DNA from: WRMR01 sp031548645
GTDB taxonomy: Bacteria; Planctomycetota; Planctomycetia; Pirellulales; Thermoguttaceae
Direction: 5' to 3'
Assembly (NCBI GenBank): GCA_031548645.1
Contig: JAVBQX010000327.1
Location: 1-27,926 of the forward strand
Length of the DNA: 27,926 nt
In this document: positions 15,028 to 22,927 of the stretch, piece after piece
Position numbering within the stretch: position 1 is the stretch's first letter
How the letters are laid out: each line of letters begins with the position of its first letter
Program-made: the position numbers and the translations under genes
Notes under the pieces: model-generated
The model's input: the letters and a program-made list of their open reading frames with translations, nothing else
Databases searched by the model: none
What the model was told of the DNA's origin: nothing

Positions 15028-17517
15028 ATGAAGCACTTCCTTACGACAGTATTATTATTGTGTGTTTTGGGTACGACCGTCCGCGCGGAAACGGTAATTC
15101 GCGTCAACCAGCTCGGCTATCTGCCCGAATCGGTCAAGGTGGCCGTCCTGCTGAGTGACGAGCCGCTTGATATTCCGTCGTTTCATGTGGTTGATTCGGA
15201 CACCGAGGCCGTCGTTTTTGAAGGTACGCCCGAACCGGCGAACGCTTCCCTCTGGGGCAAGCGAACGGCGCTCCGGCTGCGATTGACGCCCGTGCAAAAA
15301 TCCGGCACCTATCGCATCCGTGCCGCCGGGGTCGAATCCCCGCCGATTCGCGTCGGAAAAGACGTTTACCGCGGCACGGCCGATTTCGTGTTGAAGTATA
15401 TGCGGCAGCAACGTTGCGGTTTCAACCCTTATTTGAACGCCAGGTGCCACCAACACGACGGCGTCATCGTCGACCACCCGACCCGCACCGGCGAGCGGAT
15501 CGACGTGACCGGCGGCTGGCATGACGCTTCGGATTACCTGCAATACACGATGACTTCGGCGAACGCGACGTACCAGATGTTGTTTGCTTTTCGCGCCAAT
15601 CCGTCGGTGTACGGCGACGAATACGGCGCCGACGGTCGTTCCGGCGCGAACGGCGTGCCGGACATTCTCGACGAAGCCCGCTGGGGTTTGGAATGGCTCA
15701 TGAAAATGAACCCGGCGAAAAATGAGATGTACAACCAGATCGCCGACGACCGCGACCACCGCTTGGGCTACCGCCTTCCCAGCGAAGACCCGACCGACTA
15801 CGAGCTGGGCGAATCGCGACCGGTTTACTTCGTCACGGGCAAGCCGCAGGGGCTCGGCAAACACATCAACCGCACGACGGGCGTCGCGTCGACGGCGGCC
15901 AAATTCGCGTCGGCCTTCGCGTTGGGGGCCGAAACGTTCCGCGAATCGGACCCCGCGTTCGCCGAAACGCTTTCGGCCAAGGCGCTCGATGCGTGGGAGT
16001 TCGCCAAAAGCGATCCCGGCGTGTGCCAGACGGCCTGCCTCGTGTCGCCGTATTTTTATGAAGAGGACAATTACGTCGACGACATGGAATTGGCCGCGGC
16101 GACTTTCGCGACGATTGCCGATAAAGAAAACTTCCTGAAGGACGCCAAATATTGGGGCGAACTCGAACCGGTTACCCCCTGGATGGAACTGAACCGCGCA
16201 CGGCATTACCAGTTTTATCCCTTCGTCAATTTGGGGCACGCGCTGCTCGCGCGGTCACATGACCCGGCGATTGCCGCGCAATTTGCCGGCAATATGCGGC
16301 AAGGTCTTGAACTGCTGCGTGATCGTGCGGCGGACGATCCCTTTCCGCTGGGCGTGCCGTTCCTCTGGTGCTCGAACAACCTCGTGACCGCCGCGGCGAC
16401 GCAAGCCCGTCTTTACCGCGAAATCACCGGCGACGAAACTTTTACCGAACTGGAAGCGGCGCTGGTCGACTGGTTGTTCGGCTGCAATCCCTGGGGAACG
16501 TCGATGATTTGCGGATTGCCCGATTGGGGCGACTCGCCGATGCTGCCACATTCCGCCTACACATACCTGCGGAAGGAAACGACGTTCGGCGGGTTGGTGG
16601 ACGGCCCGGTTTACCGGTCGATTTACGACAGCCTGCTCGGCATTCATCTTTTCAATCCGGACGATTACGCGAATTTCAACCTCGGCAAGGCGGTGTATCA
16701 CGACGACATCGGCGATTATTCCTCGAACGAGCCGACGATGGACGGCACGGCCGGCTTGAGCTATCTGCTTTCCTCGCTCGAATATGAGGGTCGAAAAGTC
16801 GAACTGAGACAAAATATCGTCCGGGACAAATATGGCGCCGTCGTCCGGCTTGACCCGAATCGCAAAACCGTGTACCTTGCCTTCAGCGCCCATGTCGATT
16901 TTCATGACGGCAAACAGGCGGTCGCCGACGCGCTCTCGGCGGCAAAGGTTCCCGCGTCGTTTTTTTTCACGGGGGAATTTTACGCCGACCCGCAGCACCG
17001 GGACTGGATTCGCCGATTGAATGACGCCGGCCATGATCTCGGCGCCCATTCCGACCGACATCTGCTTTACGCCGATTGGGACGACCGCTCGAAAACCCTC
17101 GTGACGCGGCAGGAATGCCTTGACGACCTCGCGGCGAATTTCGAGAAAATGCGATCCTTCGGGCTGACACGGACGGGGAACAGGATTTATCTTCCGCCCT
17201 TTGAATGGTACAATGGCGAGACCGTCGTCTGGTGCGAGGAATTCGGGGTGGAGGTCGTTAATTTCACGCCCGGCGTGACCACGTATTTTGATTACACGAC
17301 GCCGGACATGGCGTTGTACAAACCGTCGGATGCGATTTTCGACGAATTGAAAGCCTTTGAAGGCAAAAACGCGAACGGTTTGAACGGCGCAATGATTTTG
17401 GTGCATGTCGGAACGGACCCGGCGCGGCGGGATAAATTTTACGACCGCCTGCCCGAAGTCATCCGCTGGCTGAAGGAAAAAGGCTACACGTTCGGCCGGA
17501 TCGTTGACGCAATGTGA
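15028..17517 (+). CDS. Secreted GH9 glycanase fused to a polysaccharide-deacetylase-like domain
   Basis: An 829-residue exported two-enzyme fusion. Residues 1-20 are a signal peptide (cleavage near VRA-ET). Residues 21-110 form the Ig-like CelD_N domain (IRVNQLGYLPESVKVAVL). Residues 115-585 are a GH9 (alpha/alpha)6 barrel: GGWHDASDY (162-170) carries the base pair Asp166/Asp169, GVPDILDEARWGLEWL follows, GCNPWG is present, and SSNEPTMDGTAG places the general acid at Glu568. Residues about 605-820 resemble CE4/NodB deacetylases (PASFFFTGEF, GAHSDRHLLY with His674/His678, and YLPPFEWYN), but the usual TFDDG metal motif reads AFSAHVDFHDG. The enzyme should cut a beta-glucan such as cellulose or xyloglucan; the second domain may remove an ester or be non-canonical. 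No Shine-Dalgarno is evident. The URO-D-like gene follows after 69 bases. Confidence 0.9.
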   Translation: MKHFLTTVLLLCVLGTTVRAETVIRVNQLGYLPESVKVAVLLSDEPLDIPSFHVVDSDTEAVVFEGTPEPANASLWGKRTALRLRLTPVQKSGTYRIRAAGVESPPIRVGKDVYRGTADFVLKYMRQQRCGFNPYLNARCHQHDGVIVDHPTRTGERIDVTGGWHDASDYLQYTMTSANATYQMLFAFRANPSVYGDEYGADGRSGANGVPDILDEARWGLEWLMKMNPAKNEMYNQIADDRDHRLGYRLPSEDPTDYELGESRPVYFVTGKPQGLGKHINRTTGVASTAAKFASAFALGAETFRESDPAFAETLSAKALDAWEFAKSDPGVCQTACLVSPYFYEEDNYVDDMELAAATFATIADKENFLKDAKYWGELEPVTPWMELNRARHYQFYPFVNLGHALLARSHDPAIAAQFAGNMRQGLELLRDRAADDPFPLGVPFLWCSNNLVTAAATQARLYREITGDETFTELEAALVDWLFGCNPWGTSMICGLPDWGDSPMLPHSAYTYLRKETTFGGLVDGPVYRSIYDSLLGIHLFNPDDYANFNLGKAVYHDDIGDYSSNEPTMDGTAGLSYLLSSLEYEGRKVELRQNIVRDKYGAVVRLDPNRKTVYLAFSAHVDFHDGKQAVADALSAAKVPASFFFTGEFYADPQHRDWIRRLNDAGHDLGAHSDRHLLYADWDDRSKTLVTRQECLDDLAANFEKMRSFGLTRTGNRIYLPPFEWYNGETVVWCEEFGVEVVNFTPGVTTYFDYTTPDMALYKPSDAIFDELKAFEGKNANGLNGAMILVHVGTDPARRDKFYDRLPEVIRWLKEKGYTFGRIVDAM

Positions 17518-17586
17518 GAGTGGCTGACGCAAACGTTTTTTGTGCAAATCGTTTTTCAAAAAACAAACATATCAACGGAAAGAACT

Positions 17587-18801
17587 ATGAATCAAAACAA
17601 TGAGACGTCGTCCCCCATGGAACAGCTTTATCGGCAGCGCATGAACCGGTATTACACGGCCATGCGCAACGGCAAGCCCGACCGGGTGCCGGTCCGTCCC
17701 TTCGCCGCCGAAGTGACCGCGGTTCATGCCGGCATGACGTGCCAGGACGTGACGCAGGATTACAACCTCGCGTTCGAGGCGATTTTGCAATGTTGCCGCG
17801 ATTACGATTGGGATGCGACGCCGCCGAACATGGTTTACGTCTGGTCGGGTCTGGTGCAGTCGGCGGGCATCAAATATTACGCCATGCCGGGCGTGCAGAT
17901 TCCGCCGACGACCGCGTTCCAGTACCTGGAACCGCCGGAGGACGCGGCCAACATGCGCGACGACGAATACGACATGCTGATCGAAGACCCGACCGGCTTT
18001 TTGGCCGACCGCTGGCTGCCGCGTGTGACCTATACGGTCAAGGGGCCGGGCGAACCGAACACCTTCGAGAACAACATGACGCTGCTCTCCGGCATGGCGT
18101 CGATGAAAAACTACTTTGCCGCCTACGGCCCGCACCTGCACCGGATGCGGACGGAAACGGGCACGCCCCCGGCGATCTGCGGCATTCTCAAGGCCCCCTT
18201 CGACATCCTGGCCGACAAAATGCGCGGCTACAAGGCGCTCTGCATGGATATGTTCATGCGACCGGAAAAAGTCGTCGCCGCCTGCGAGGCGCTCATGCCC
18301 CACCTTCTTTACATGGCCAAACGGACGAGCGATCCGTCGAAACAACTGCCGGTCGGACTGTGGCTGCATCGCGGCTGCATACCTTTCGTTTCGCCGCCGC
18401 AGTTCGAGAAATTCTTCTGGCCGCCGCTCAAATACATCATCGAGGAACTCTGGAAGGACGGCATCCAAACGCTACTCTACGCCGAAGGCGAATGGAATCC
18501 GAACCTGAAGCAGATCAAGCAACTGCCGGAAAAGAGCATCGTTTACCACGTCGACCGGGGCGATATTTTCGAAGTGCATCGCGAAGTCGGGGAAAAATTC
18601 TGCCTCAGCGGCGGCATCCCGAACGACCTGCTCGCGTTCGGCACCCCGGAGGAAGTGCGGCAATGCGTCCGCAAGGTCATCGAGGGCGTCGGTCGCGACG
18701 GCGGCTACATTTGCGACGCCTCGGCCATCATGCAGGACGACACGAAACTCGAAAATCTCCGCGCAATGGGCGAAGCGGCCCGCGAATTCGGGGAATATTG
18801 A
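17587..18801 (+). CDS. URO-D-like (uroporphyrinogen decarboxylase family) protein
   Basis: A 404-residue protein of the URO-D superfamily (COG0407), TIM-barrel proteins that include HemE and many corrinoid-dependent methyltransferases. The start at 17587 has GGAAAG a few bases upstream; the frame opens at 17542 without support. Features are RYYTAMRNGKPDRVPV near the N-terminus, the central GILKAPFDILADKMRGYK, PVGLWLHRGCIPFVSPPQF and the closing KFCLSGGIPNDLLAFGTPEEV, which corresponds to the barrel's last strands. The RQAGRY motif of true HemE is missing, so haem synthesis is unlikely. Demethylation or methyl transfer linked to sugar or aromatic catabolism is possible but not proven; no corrinoid protein or reductive activator is next to it. 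It probably shares a transcript with the GH9 gene. Confidence 0.82.
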   Translation: MNQNNETSSPMEQLYRQRMNRYYTAMRNGKPDRVPVRPFAAEVTAVHAGMTCQDVTQDYNLAFEAILQCCRDYDWDATPPNMVYVWSGLVQSAGIKYYAMPGVQIPPTTAFQYLEPPEDAANMRDDEYDMLIEDPTGFLADRWLPRVTYTVKGPGEPNTFENNMTLLSGMASMKNYFAAYGPHLHRMRTETGTPPAICGILKAPFDILADKMRGYKALCMDMFMRPEKVVAACEALMPHLLYMAKRTSDPSKQLPVGLWLHRGCIPFVSPPQFEKFFWPPLKYIIEELWKDGIQTLLYAEGEWNPNLKQIKQLPEKSIVYHVDRGDIFEVHREVGEKFCLSGGIPNDLLAFGTPEEVRQCVRKVIEGVGRDGGYICDASAIMQDDTKLENLRAMGEAAREFGEY

Positions 18802-18835
18802 TTACAAACTGTGCAAGTAGTTTATTATTCAGCTA

Positions 18836-18862
18836 CGGATTTTCACGGATGAAACACGGATT
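18836..18862. repeat. Triplicated CGGAT intergenic motif
   Basis: CGGAT occurs at 18836, 18846 and 18857, about ten bases apart, in an otherwise AT-rich gap of 209 bases after the URO-D-like gene. Such degenerate CGGAT/ACGGAT strings recur between genes in many environmental bacterial genomes. No coding function. Confidence 0.4.
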
Positions 18863-19010
18863 TTTTGCCTATTTATTTTTTCAACATTTTCAGATATTCT
18901 CAAACGGAAAATGGATTTCAAAAACAATTTTACTAAAATTCCGTGGCAAAAAAATTTTTTCTTTTACATCATTGAGTAATAACACAAACTGAATTAGAGG
19001 AGATAGAAAC

Positions 19011-19196
19011 ATGACCAACGAAAATATTCCATCGCAAGATCACCCGAAGCGTCCCCCAGGCGTCTGCGTTCCGTGGGAGGAGGCCCGCCGCCGTTACGGT
19101 GAAATCCAGGGCGACGAGGAACAGATCAAACGCGTCTGGCAGACCAACGATGCCGAGGCATATGACTACATCTGGCAGTGCCTCCTGTCGTTTTGA
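19011..19196 (+). CDS. Small hypothetical protein, 61 residues
   Basis: A short hydrophilic protein with no recognised family. It is called because GAGGAG stands eight bases before the ATG and the GC-rich third positions match real genes of this genome, in contrast to the AT-rich flanks. It contains PPGVCVPWEEARRRYGEIQG, a central acidic/basic helix (DEEQIKRVWQTNDAEAYDYIWQ) and ends LLSF. There is no signal peptide or membrane segment; two Cys are far apart. It lies after the URO-D-like gene (209-base gap) and before the acc genes, and its transcript would continue into the hairpins at 19244-19291. The function is unknown. Confidence 0.72.
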   Translation: MTNENIPSQDHPKRPPGVCVPWEEARRRYGEIQGDEEQIKRVWQTNDAEAYDYIWQCLLSF

Positions 19197-19243
19197 ACAC
19201 GTTACGCTCTCACCGATTTACTATCCCCACAAACACGTACTTT

Positions 19244-19291
19244 TTACATGAAAAATGTAACAAGCGACAAAATCAGAGATTTTGTCACATT
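19244..19291. promoter_or_regulatory. Two adjacent hairpins with competing pairing
   Basis: TTACAT (19244-19249) pairs with ATGTAA (19255-19260); GACAAAATC (19266-19274) pairs perfectly with GATTTTGTC (19278-19286), loop AGA. AATGT (19254-19258) can instead pair with ACATT (19287-19291), extending the second hairpin at the expense of the first. No long T run follows. It may be a terminator of the small gene or a switch. Confidence 0.4.
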
Positions 19292-19317
19292 CTTAACTTG
19301 AGGGTGGTATTTTGCTG

Positions 19318-19345
19318 TTGCTTGAACCGAAGATTTCGCTAAAAT
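19318..19345 (+). promoter_or_regulatory. Promoter of accBC
   Basis: TTGCTT (19318-19323), 16-base spacer, TAAAAT (19340-19345). It lies about 105 bases before the accB start. Confidence 0.5.
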
Positions 19346-19450
19346 GTTCGAGCGACAGCTTATCCGGCAACCAAATTTATTGAAAAAAGTACTTTTTTCA
19401 ATTGACGCCGAAGCAATCATTCATCCATGGCTTTCAGGAGCGCTTTATTT

Positions 19451-19972
19451 ATGGGCAAATCTTCCAATTCCCCGGACAGTTCAACGAAAAACGATGTTTT
19501 TGACGTTCAGCGCGTACGCCACCTGGTTGAACTAATGCACGAATATAATTTAGCGGAAGTCACCTTGAAGAACGGGGATATGCGTATCCAGCTTCGTGGA
19601 AATGTCACCCCGACCTTTGCCGCCGTGCCAATGCCCATGCAAGCTCCCATGGCGGCTCCGGTGGCTCAAACAATTACCACGCCCCCCCAGCCTGCCACCA
19701 TTCCCACGGCAGCCGCTGACGATGCCAGCATGGTTTTCGTCAAAAGTCCCATGGTAGGCACGTTTTATTCCTCGCCCAATCCCGATGCGCCGGCGTTCGT
19801 CAACGTCGGCGACACGGTTGGCCCCGAAACCACGGTCTGTATTTTGGAAGCGATGAAAGTTTTCAACGAAATTCAAGCGGAATGTTCCGGCAAAATCGTT
19901 GCCGTGTTGGCAAAAAACGGCGACCCGGTCGAATTCGGCAAACCGCTGTTCAAAGTCGATCCCCGCGGCTAA
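19451..19972 (+). CDS. accB: Biotin carboxyl carrier protein of acetyl-CoA carboxylase
   Basis: AccB carries the biotin on which CO2 is loaded by AccC for malonyl-CoA synthesis in the cytosol. It has 173 residues: an N-terminal helical part that contacts AccC (FDVQRVRHLVELMHEYNLAEV), a flexible Pro/Ala/Thr linker (about 58-92) and a lipoyl/biotinyl domain (93-171) beginning VKSPMVGTFYSSP. The biotin site is ILEAMKVFNEI with Lys136; the residue after it is Val instead of Met, as also found in some other bacteria and chloroplasts. The start at 19451 is chosen because AGGAG lies ten bases upstream; an ATG at 19427 has no such site. accC follows after 51 bases. BirA at 13919-14914 is the expected modifying enzyme. 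accA and accD are not in the window. Confidence 0.95.
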   Translation: MGKSSNSPDSSTKNDVFDVQRVRHLVELMHEYNLAEVTLKNGDMRIQLRGNVTPTFAAVPMPMQAPMAAPVAQTITTPPQPATIPTAAADDASMVFVKSPMVGTFYSSPNPDAPAFVNVGDTVGPETTVCILEAMKVFNEIQAECSGKIVAVLAKNGDPVEFGKPLFKVDPRG

Positions 19973-20023
19973 TCGCACCTTATCCATTTTAGTATTACAC
20001 AACGCATTCTTCTTGTTATCGCT

Positions 20024-21367
20024 ATGTTTCAACGTATTTTGATTGCCAATCGTGGCGAAATCGCGCTTCGCGTCATTCGTGCCTGCCGTGAGATGGGCAT
20101 CAAAACGGTCGCAATTTTCAGTGAAGCCGACCGCGGCAGTGCCTACCTTGATTTGGCGGACGATGCGTTTTGCATCGGTACGGCCAAGGCGGCGGACAGT
20201 TATTTGAAAATTGACCGCATTATCGGCACGGCGGAACTTTTCAACGTCGACGCGGTACATCCCGGCTACGGTTTTCTTTCCGAAAACGCCCATTTTGCCG
20301 ATGTTTGCCGGAGTTGCGGTTACGAATTCATTGGCCCTTCGGTCGAGGCCATGTCCCTGGTCGGCGATAAGAATTCCGCGCGGTCGATGGCGCAAAAGCT
20401 TGGCGTACCGACAGTTCCCGGCAGTACCGGCCTGATCGAATCGGAAGCGGAAGCCCTTCGCATCGCCCGGCAAATCGGATATCCCGTACTGGTCAAGGCG
20501 TCTGCGGGCGGCGGTGGTCGCGGGATGCGGGTTGCCCACGACGACGAACAATTGAAAACGGCCATTGCACAAGCTGCGCAAGAAGCGCAGGCCGCGTTTG
20601 GCTGTGCCGACATTTATCTCGAAAAATTCATCATCGGCCCGCGCCATGTCGAGGTGCAAATCCTGGCCGATACGCACGGCAACGTCGTCCATCTCTGGGA
20701 ACGCGACTGCTCAATGCAACGCCGCCACCAGAAACTGATCGAGGAAAGCCCGGCCCCGAACCTGAGCCTCAAAACGCGCGAAGCGATTTGCGAAGCGGCC
20801 AAAAAAATGATCGTCGGGGCCAATTATTCCAATGCCGGCACGGTCGAATTCATCGTCGACAAGGATGAAAATTTTTATTTCATCGAAGTCAACGCCCGCA
20901 TCCAGGTCGAGCATCCCGTCACGGAACTCGTCACCGACATCGACCTGATCAAGTCGCAAATCCTCGTCGCGGCGGGCGAAAAGCTGCCGTTTTCGCAAGA
21001 AGACGTCGCTCATCGCGGGGCGTCGATCGAATGCCGCATCAACGCGGAAGACCCGGACCACAACTTTCGGCCTTCGCCCGGGCGGATTGAAAAGCTGATC
21101 GTCCCCGGCGGGTTCGGCGTCCGTTTCGATTCGCACGTTCACGCGGGCTATTCGGTCAGCCCGCATTACGATTCGATGGTCGGCAAGCTGCTGGTCCACC
21201 AGAAAACCCGGGCCGAAGCAATCTCCTGCATGATGCGAGCCCTGACCGAAATGAAGGTCGAAGGCATCAAAACATCCATCCCGCTCCTGCTGAAAATTCT
21301 GGCCCACAAGGATTTTCAGGACGGCAAACTCGACACCGGCTTTATCGAGCGGCATTTCATGAAATAG
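20024..21367 (+). CDS. accC: Acetyl-CoA carboxylase biotin carboxylase subunit
   Basis: AccC, the ATP-grasp enzyme that carboxylates AccB-biotin using bicarbonate and ATP. It is full length at 447 residues (E. coli 449). It shows the N-terminal FQRILIANRGEIALRVIRA, the VHPGYGFLSENA motif, the glycine-rich ATP loop KASAGGGGRGMR, LEKFIIGPRHVEVQ, RDCSMQRRHQKLIEESP and the active-site segment EVNARIQVEHPVTE, followed by the C-terminal RINAEDPDHNFRPSPGRI. All catalytic residues appear present. No Shine-Dalgarno precedes the ATG, which may mean translation is coupled to accB 51 bases upstream. A strong terminator follows at 21409. Confidence 0.97.
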   Translation: MFQRILIANRGEIALRVIRACREMGIKTVAIFSEADRGSAYLDLADDAFCIGTAKAADSYLKIDRIIGTAELFNVDAVHPGYGFLSENAHFADVCRSCGYEFIGPSVEAMSLVGDKNSARSMAQKLGVPTVPGSTGLIESEAEALRIARQIGYPVLVKASAGGGGRGMRVAHDDEQLKTAIAQAAQEAQAAFGCADIYLEKFIIGPRHVEVQILADTHGNVVHLWERDCSMQRRHQKLIEESPAPNLSLKTREAICEAAKKMIVGANYSNAGTVEFIVDKDENFYFIEVNARIQVEHPVTELVTDIDLIKSQILVAAGEKLPFSQEDVAHRGASIECRINAEDPDHNFRPSPGRIEKLIVPGGFGVRFDSHVHAGYSVSPHYDSMVGKLLVHQKTRAEAISCMMRALTEMKVEGIKTSIPLLLKILAHKDFQDGKLDTGFIERHFMK

Positions 21368-21408
21368 CACATTCACCGACATACGAATCATTCGTCAAAA
21401 CTGACGCG

Positions 21409-21437
21409 AAAGGCAGGTTTTCCCTGCCTTTTTTGTT
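21409..21437 (+). terminator. Rho-independent terminator of accBC
   Basis: AAAGGCAGG (21409-21417) pairs with CCTGCCTTT (21423-21431) over a five-base loop, then more Ts. It lies 41 bases after the accC stop. Confidence 0.9.
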
Positions 21438-21725
21438 TATCCTCACAACAAAAGCCGGCATGTCAAGTGAAGGTGAATTGTGAGGCAACATATTCTGGTG
21501 ATTCCTTAACGATCAATAGCGGCTTATCGATAACAGCATATCTATTTTTGAAAAGTAAGTATCTCATTTGCAAGTGTTTACAGCGTCGCATATGTTAAGT
21601 AAAATAAAGGTTTAATATAAATATTTCACAATAATCAATATTTTGACACAAACTGTGCCGGCTGTTATAATTGTCGGTACGGATTCGCAAATATTTCCTT
21701 ATTAAACTTACCGGATAAGTAAAAT
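21438..21725. other. AT-rich control region upstream of hdrC
   Basis: The accC-hdrC gap is 358 bases in all, including the accBC terminator. Apart from the hdrC promoter (21643-21671) it holds a small palindrome ACTTA-CCGGA-TAAGT (21706-21720) just before the hdrC start, which could hide or expose the ribosome binding site or be an operator. No gene is credible here. Confidence 0.5.
21643..21671 (+). promoter_or_regulatory. Perfect-consensus sigma70 promoter of hdrC
   Basis: TTGACA (21643-21648), exactly 17 bases, TATAAT (21666-21671). Both boxes match the consensus at all positions. Predicted transcription start near 21678, 48 bases before the ATG. Confidence 0.8.
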
Positions 21726-22289
21726 ATGTCTTTAAAAATGATATCGCCCGACGTGCAACGGGTCGAGGAGCTTGCACATACCCATGTCGCGGATTGTTAT
21801 CAGTGCGGAAAATGTTCCGCCGGATGTCCGATGGCCGACCAGATGGACGTGATCCCGAGCTCGATCATGCGGATGGTGCAGATGGGGGACGTTATTGACG
21901 CGGCGAAAACGACCGCCGTGTGGCAATGCCTCGCCTGTTTGACCTGTTCGGCTAGGTGCCCGAAATCGGTGCATGTCGCTGAGGTGATGGACGCGCTGAA
22001 ACAAATCGCGTTCGAGAAAAAAATCATCCATAAAAAGATGAAACGAACGGCGATCTTCCAAAAGACGTTCATCGACACCGTGCGTCGCAATGGCCGGTTG
22101 AACGAACTGGAACTGACCGGCTTTTTCAAGTTCAACGGCTTTTTCAACGATTTCAGCATCCCGAAACTGCTGGCCGACGGCAAATTCGCGATCCCGATGA
22201 TCCTGCGCAACAAACTGCACTTCAAACCCGGTGCCCCGGTGAAAGACAAAGCCGTCGTCAAGCGGATTTTTGAGAAGTGTATGAAATGA
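21726..22289 (+). CDS. hdrC: Heterodisulfide reductase subunit C-like Fe-S protein
   Basis: A 187-residue ferredoxin-type subunit that relays electrons between HdrA (flavin) and HdrB. It binds two 4Fe-4S clusters through Cys24, 27, 30, 34 (CYQCGKCSAGCP) and Cys68, 71, 74, 78 (CLACLTCSARCP), in a mostly helical scaffold with a conserved VIPSSIMRMVQMGD segment between the motifs and a C-terminal KLHFKPGAPV. The length is typical for stand-alone HdrC. The cellular partner in non-methanogens is unknown; such complexes often serve electron bifurcation or methylene-H4F reduction. It starts the hdr locus, with hdrB 1.8 kb and hdrA 5.5 kb downstream, interrupted by unrelated genes. The ATG at 21726 is preceded by a weak GGATAAG. 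Confidence 0.9.
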   Translation: MSLKMISPDVQRVEELAHTHVADCYQCGKCSAGCPMADQMDVIPSSIMRMVQMGDVIDAAKTTAVWQCLACLTCSARCPKSVHVAEVMDALKQIAFEKKIIHKKMKRTAIFQKTFIDTVRRNGRLNELELTGFFKFNGFFNDFSIPKLLADGKFAIPMILRNKLHFKPGAPVKDKAVVKRIFEKCMK

Positions 22290-22314
22290 ATGGTGAAAAA
22301 ATAGGGGGATGGTA

Positions 22315-22641
22315 ATGACAGAAAATGAGTATGATGTAAAGCCGCAAATCAAAAGTGCGGTCATCTTATGCCGGTTATTGCTGGCTTTATCGTTGATTCC
22401 TTTAGGTTACTTCGTTCTGGCATGTTTCGTTGAATTTTCAGGCAAAGACGTGGAATGGATGATTACTCCTGCGTATTACTACATTACTCCGATATTCGGG
22501 TTCATTCCGGTGATTTGTTTACTGATCGTTGCAGCCAAAGAAAAGGCGATACGATATGTTATCAGTGGCCTTGTGGTTCTTCTCGTAAACATGGGACTTT
22601 TGGCCTTCGAATATTTGCTACTTTTGGGATATTCCTGTTAG
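22315..22641 (+). CDS. Small membrane protein, possibly truncated by a frameshift
   Basis: A 108-residue hypothetical membrane protein with three predicted spans (about 18-36, 53-73, 82-104). The second of two ATGs, at 22315, is used because GGGGG stands at the right distance from it (22304-22308). No family is recognised. Base composition is AT-richer than the hdr genes. The frame ends LLLLGYSC, but in the -1 frame the DNA continues after the T run at 22622-22625 as FGIFLLVGC, then VDVYEKTVKEYLIAKLW and a stop at 22703, four bases before the next start. A missing T in that run would give a 129-residue protein with a charged tail. It lies 25 bases after hdrC, so it is probably cotranscribed. 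Confidence 0.65.
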   Translation: MTENEYDVKPQIKSAVILCRLLLALSLIPLGYFVLACFVEFSGKDVEWMITPAYYYITPIFGFIPVICLLIVAAKEKAIRYVISGLVVLLVNMGLLAFEYLLLLGYSC

Positions 22642-22706
22642 TAGGTTGTGTTGATGTTTATGAAAAAACCGTGAAAGAGTATCTGATAGCGAAATTGTGG
22701 TGACCA

Positions 22707-22927
22707 ATGCAGACTGAACAGAGCATCATCGAAGGAATGTTTTTAAGTTTGCCCCCCGATACATTTCGCAAGATGACATGGATGAATTGCAAAATGAAGA
22801 TGTTTCCATGCGGGAAATTCATGAAATCCGTTTGAAGATGTACGAAGAACGGATGCAACAAGGGCTTTCCGTTGCGGATTGGCTGAAGAAATCGCAAAAG
22901 AATGTTCCTGTGAATCATGGTGAGTGA
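22707..22927 (+). pseudogene. Small antitoxin-like ORF split by an apparent -1 frameshift
   Basis: From the ATG at 22707 the frame reads MQTEQSIIEGMF, then at the five-T run (22740-22744) the plausible continuation is in the -1 frame: KFAPRYISQDDMDELQNEDV, then SMREIHEIRLKMYEERMQQG and a stop at 22925-22927. The uninterrupted frames are only 42 (22707-22835) and 49 (22778-22927) codons. The second half is charged and helical, similar in style to small planctomycete antitoxin-like proteins, but no family is certain. Its stop overlaps the next start as TGATG, the arrangement of coupled genes, which supports the joined reading. It could be a one-base call error, a decayed gene or ribosomal slippage (GTTTTTA is close to a slippery site). 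Confidence 0.45.

Noticed and set aside
15055..17559. Two long open frames (394 and 434 codons) antisense to the GH9 gene
   Set aside because: The plus strand encodes GH9 and deacetylase motifs throughout; the antisense products match nothing and lack start signals.
17587..18801. Annotation as uroporphyrinogen decarboxylase HemE
   Set aside because: The N-terminal RQAGRY substrate motif of HemE is missing; only the superfamily can be claimed.
18836..18862. CRISPR array
   Set aside because: Only three five-base units about ten bases apart, no repeats or spacers of CRISPR size and no cas genes in the window.
19550..20692. 380-codon minus-strand frame
   Set aside because: Shadow of accB and accC, both unmistakable on the plus strand.
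22736..22744. Programmed -1 frameshift site of the HIV type (T-TTT-TTA)
   Set aside because: The site reads G-TTT-TTA, lacking the first T, and no strong downstream pseudoknot or hairpin was seen; a base-call error or decay is simpler, so it is kept only as a possibility.
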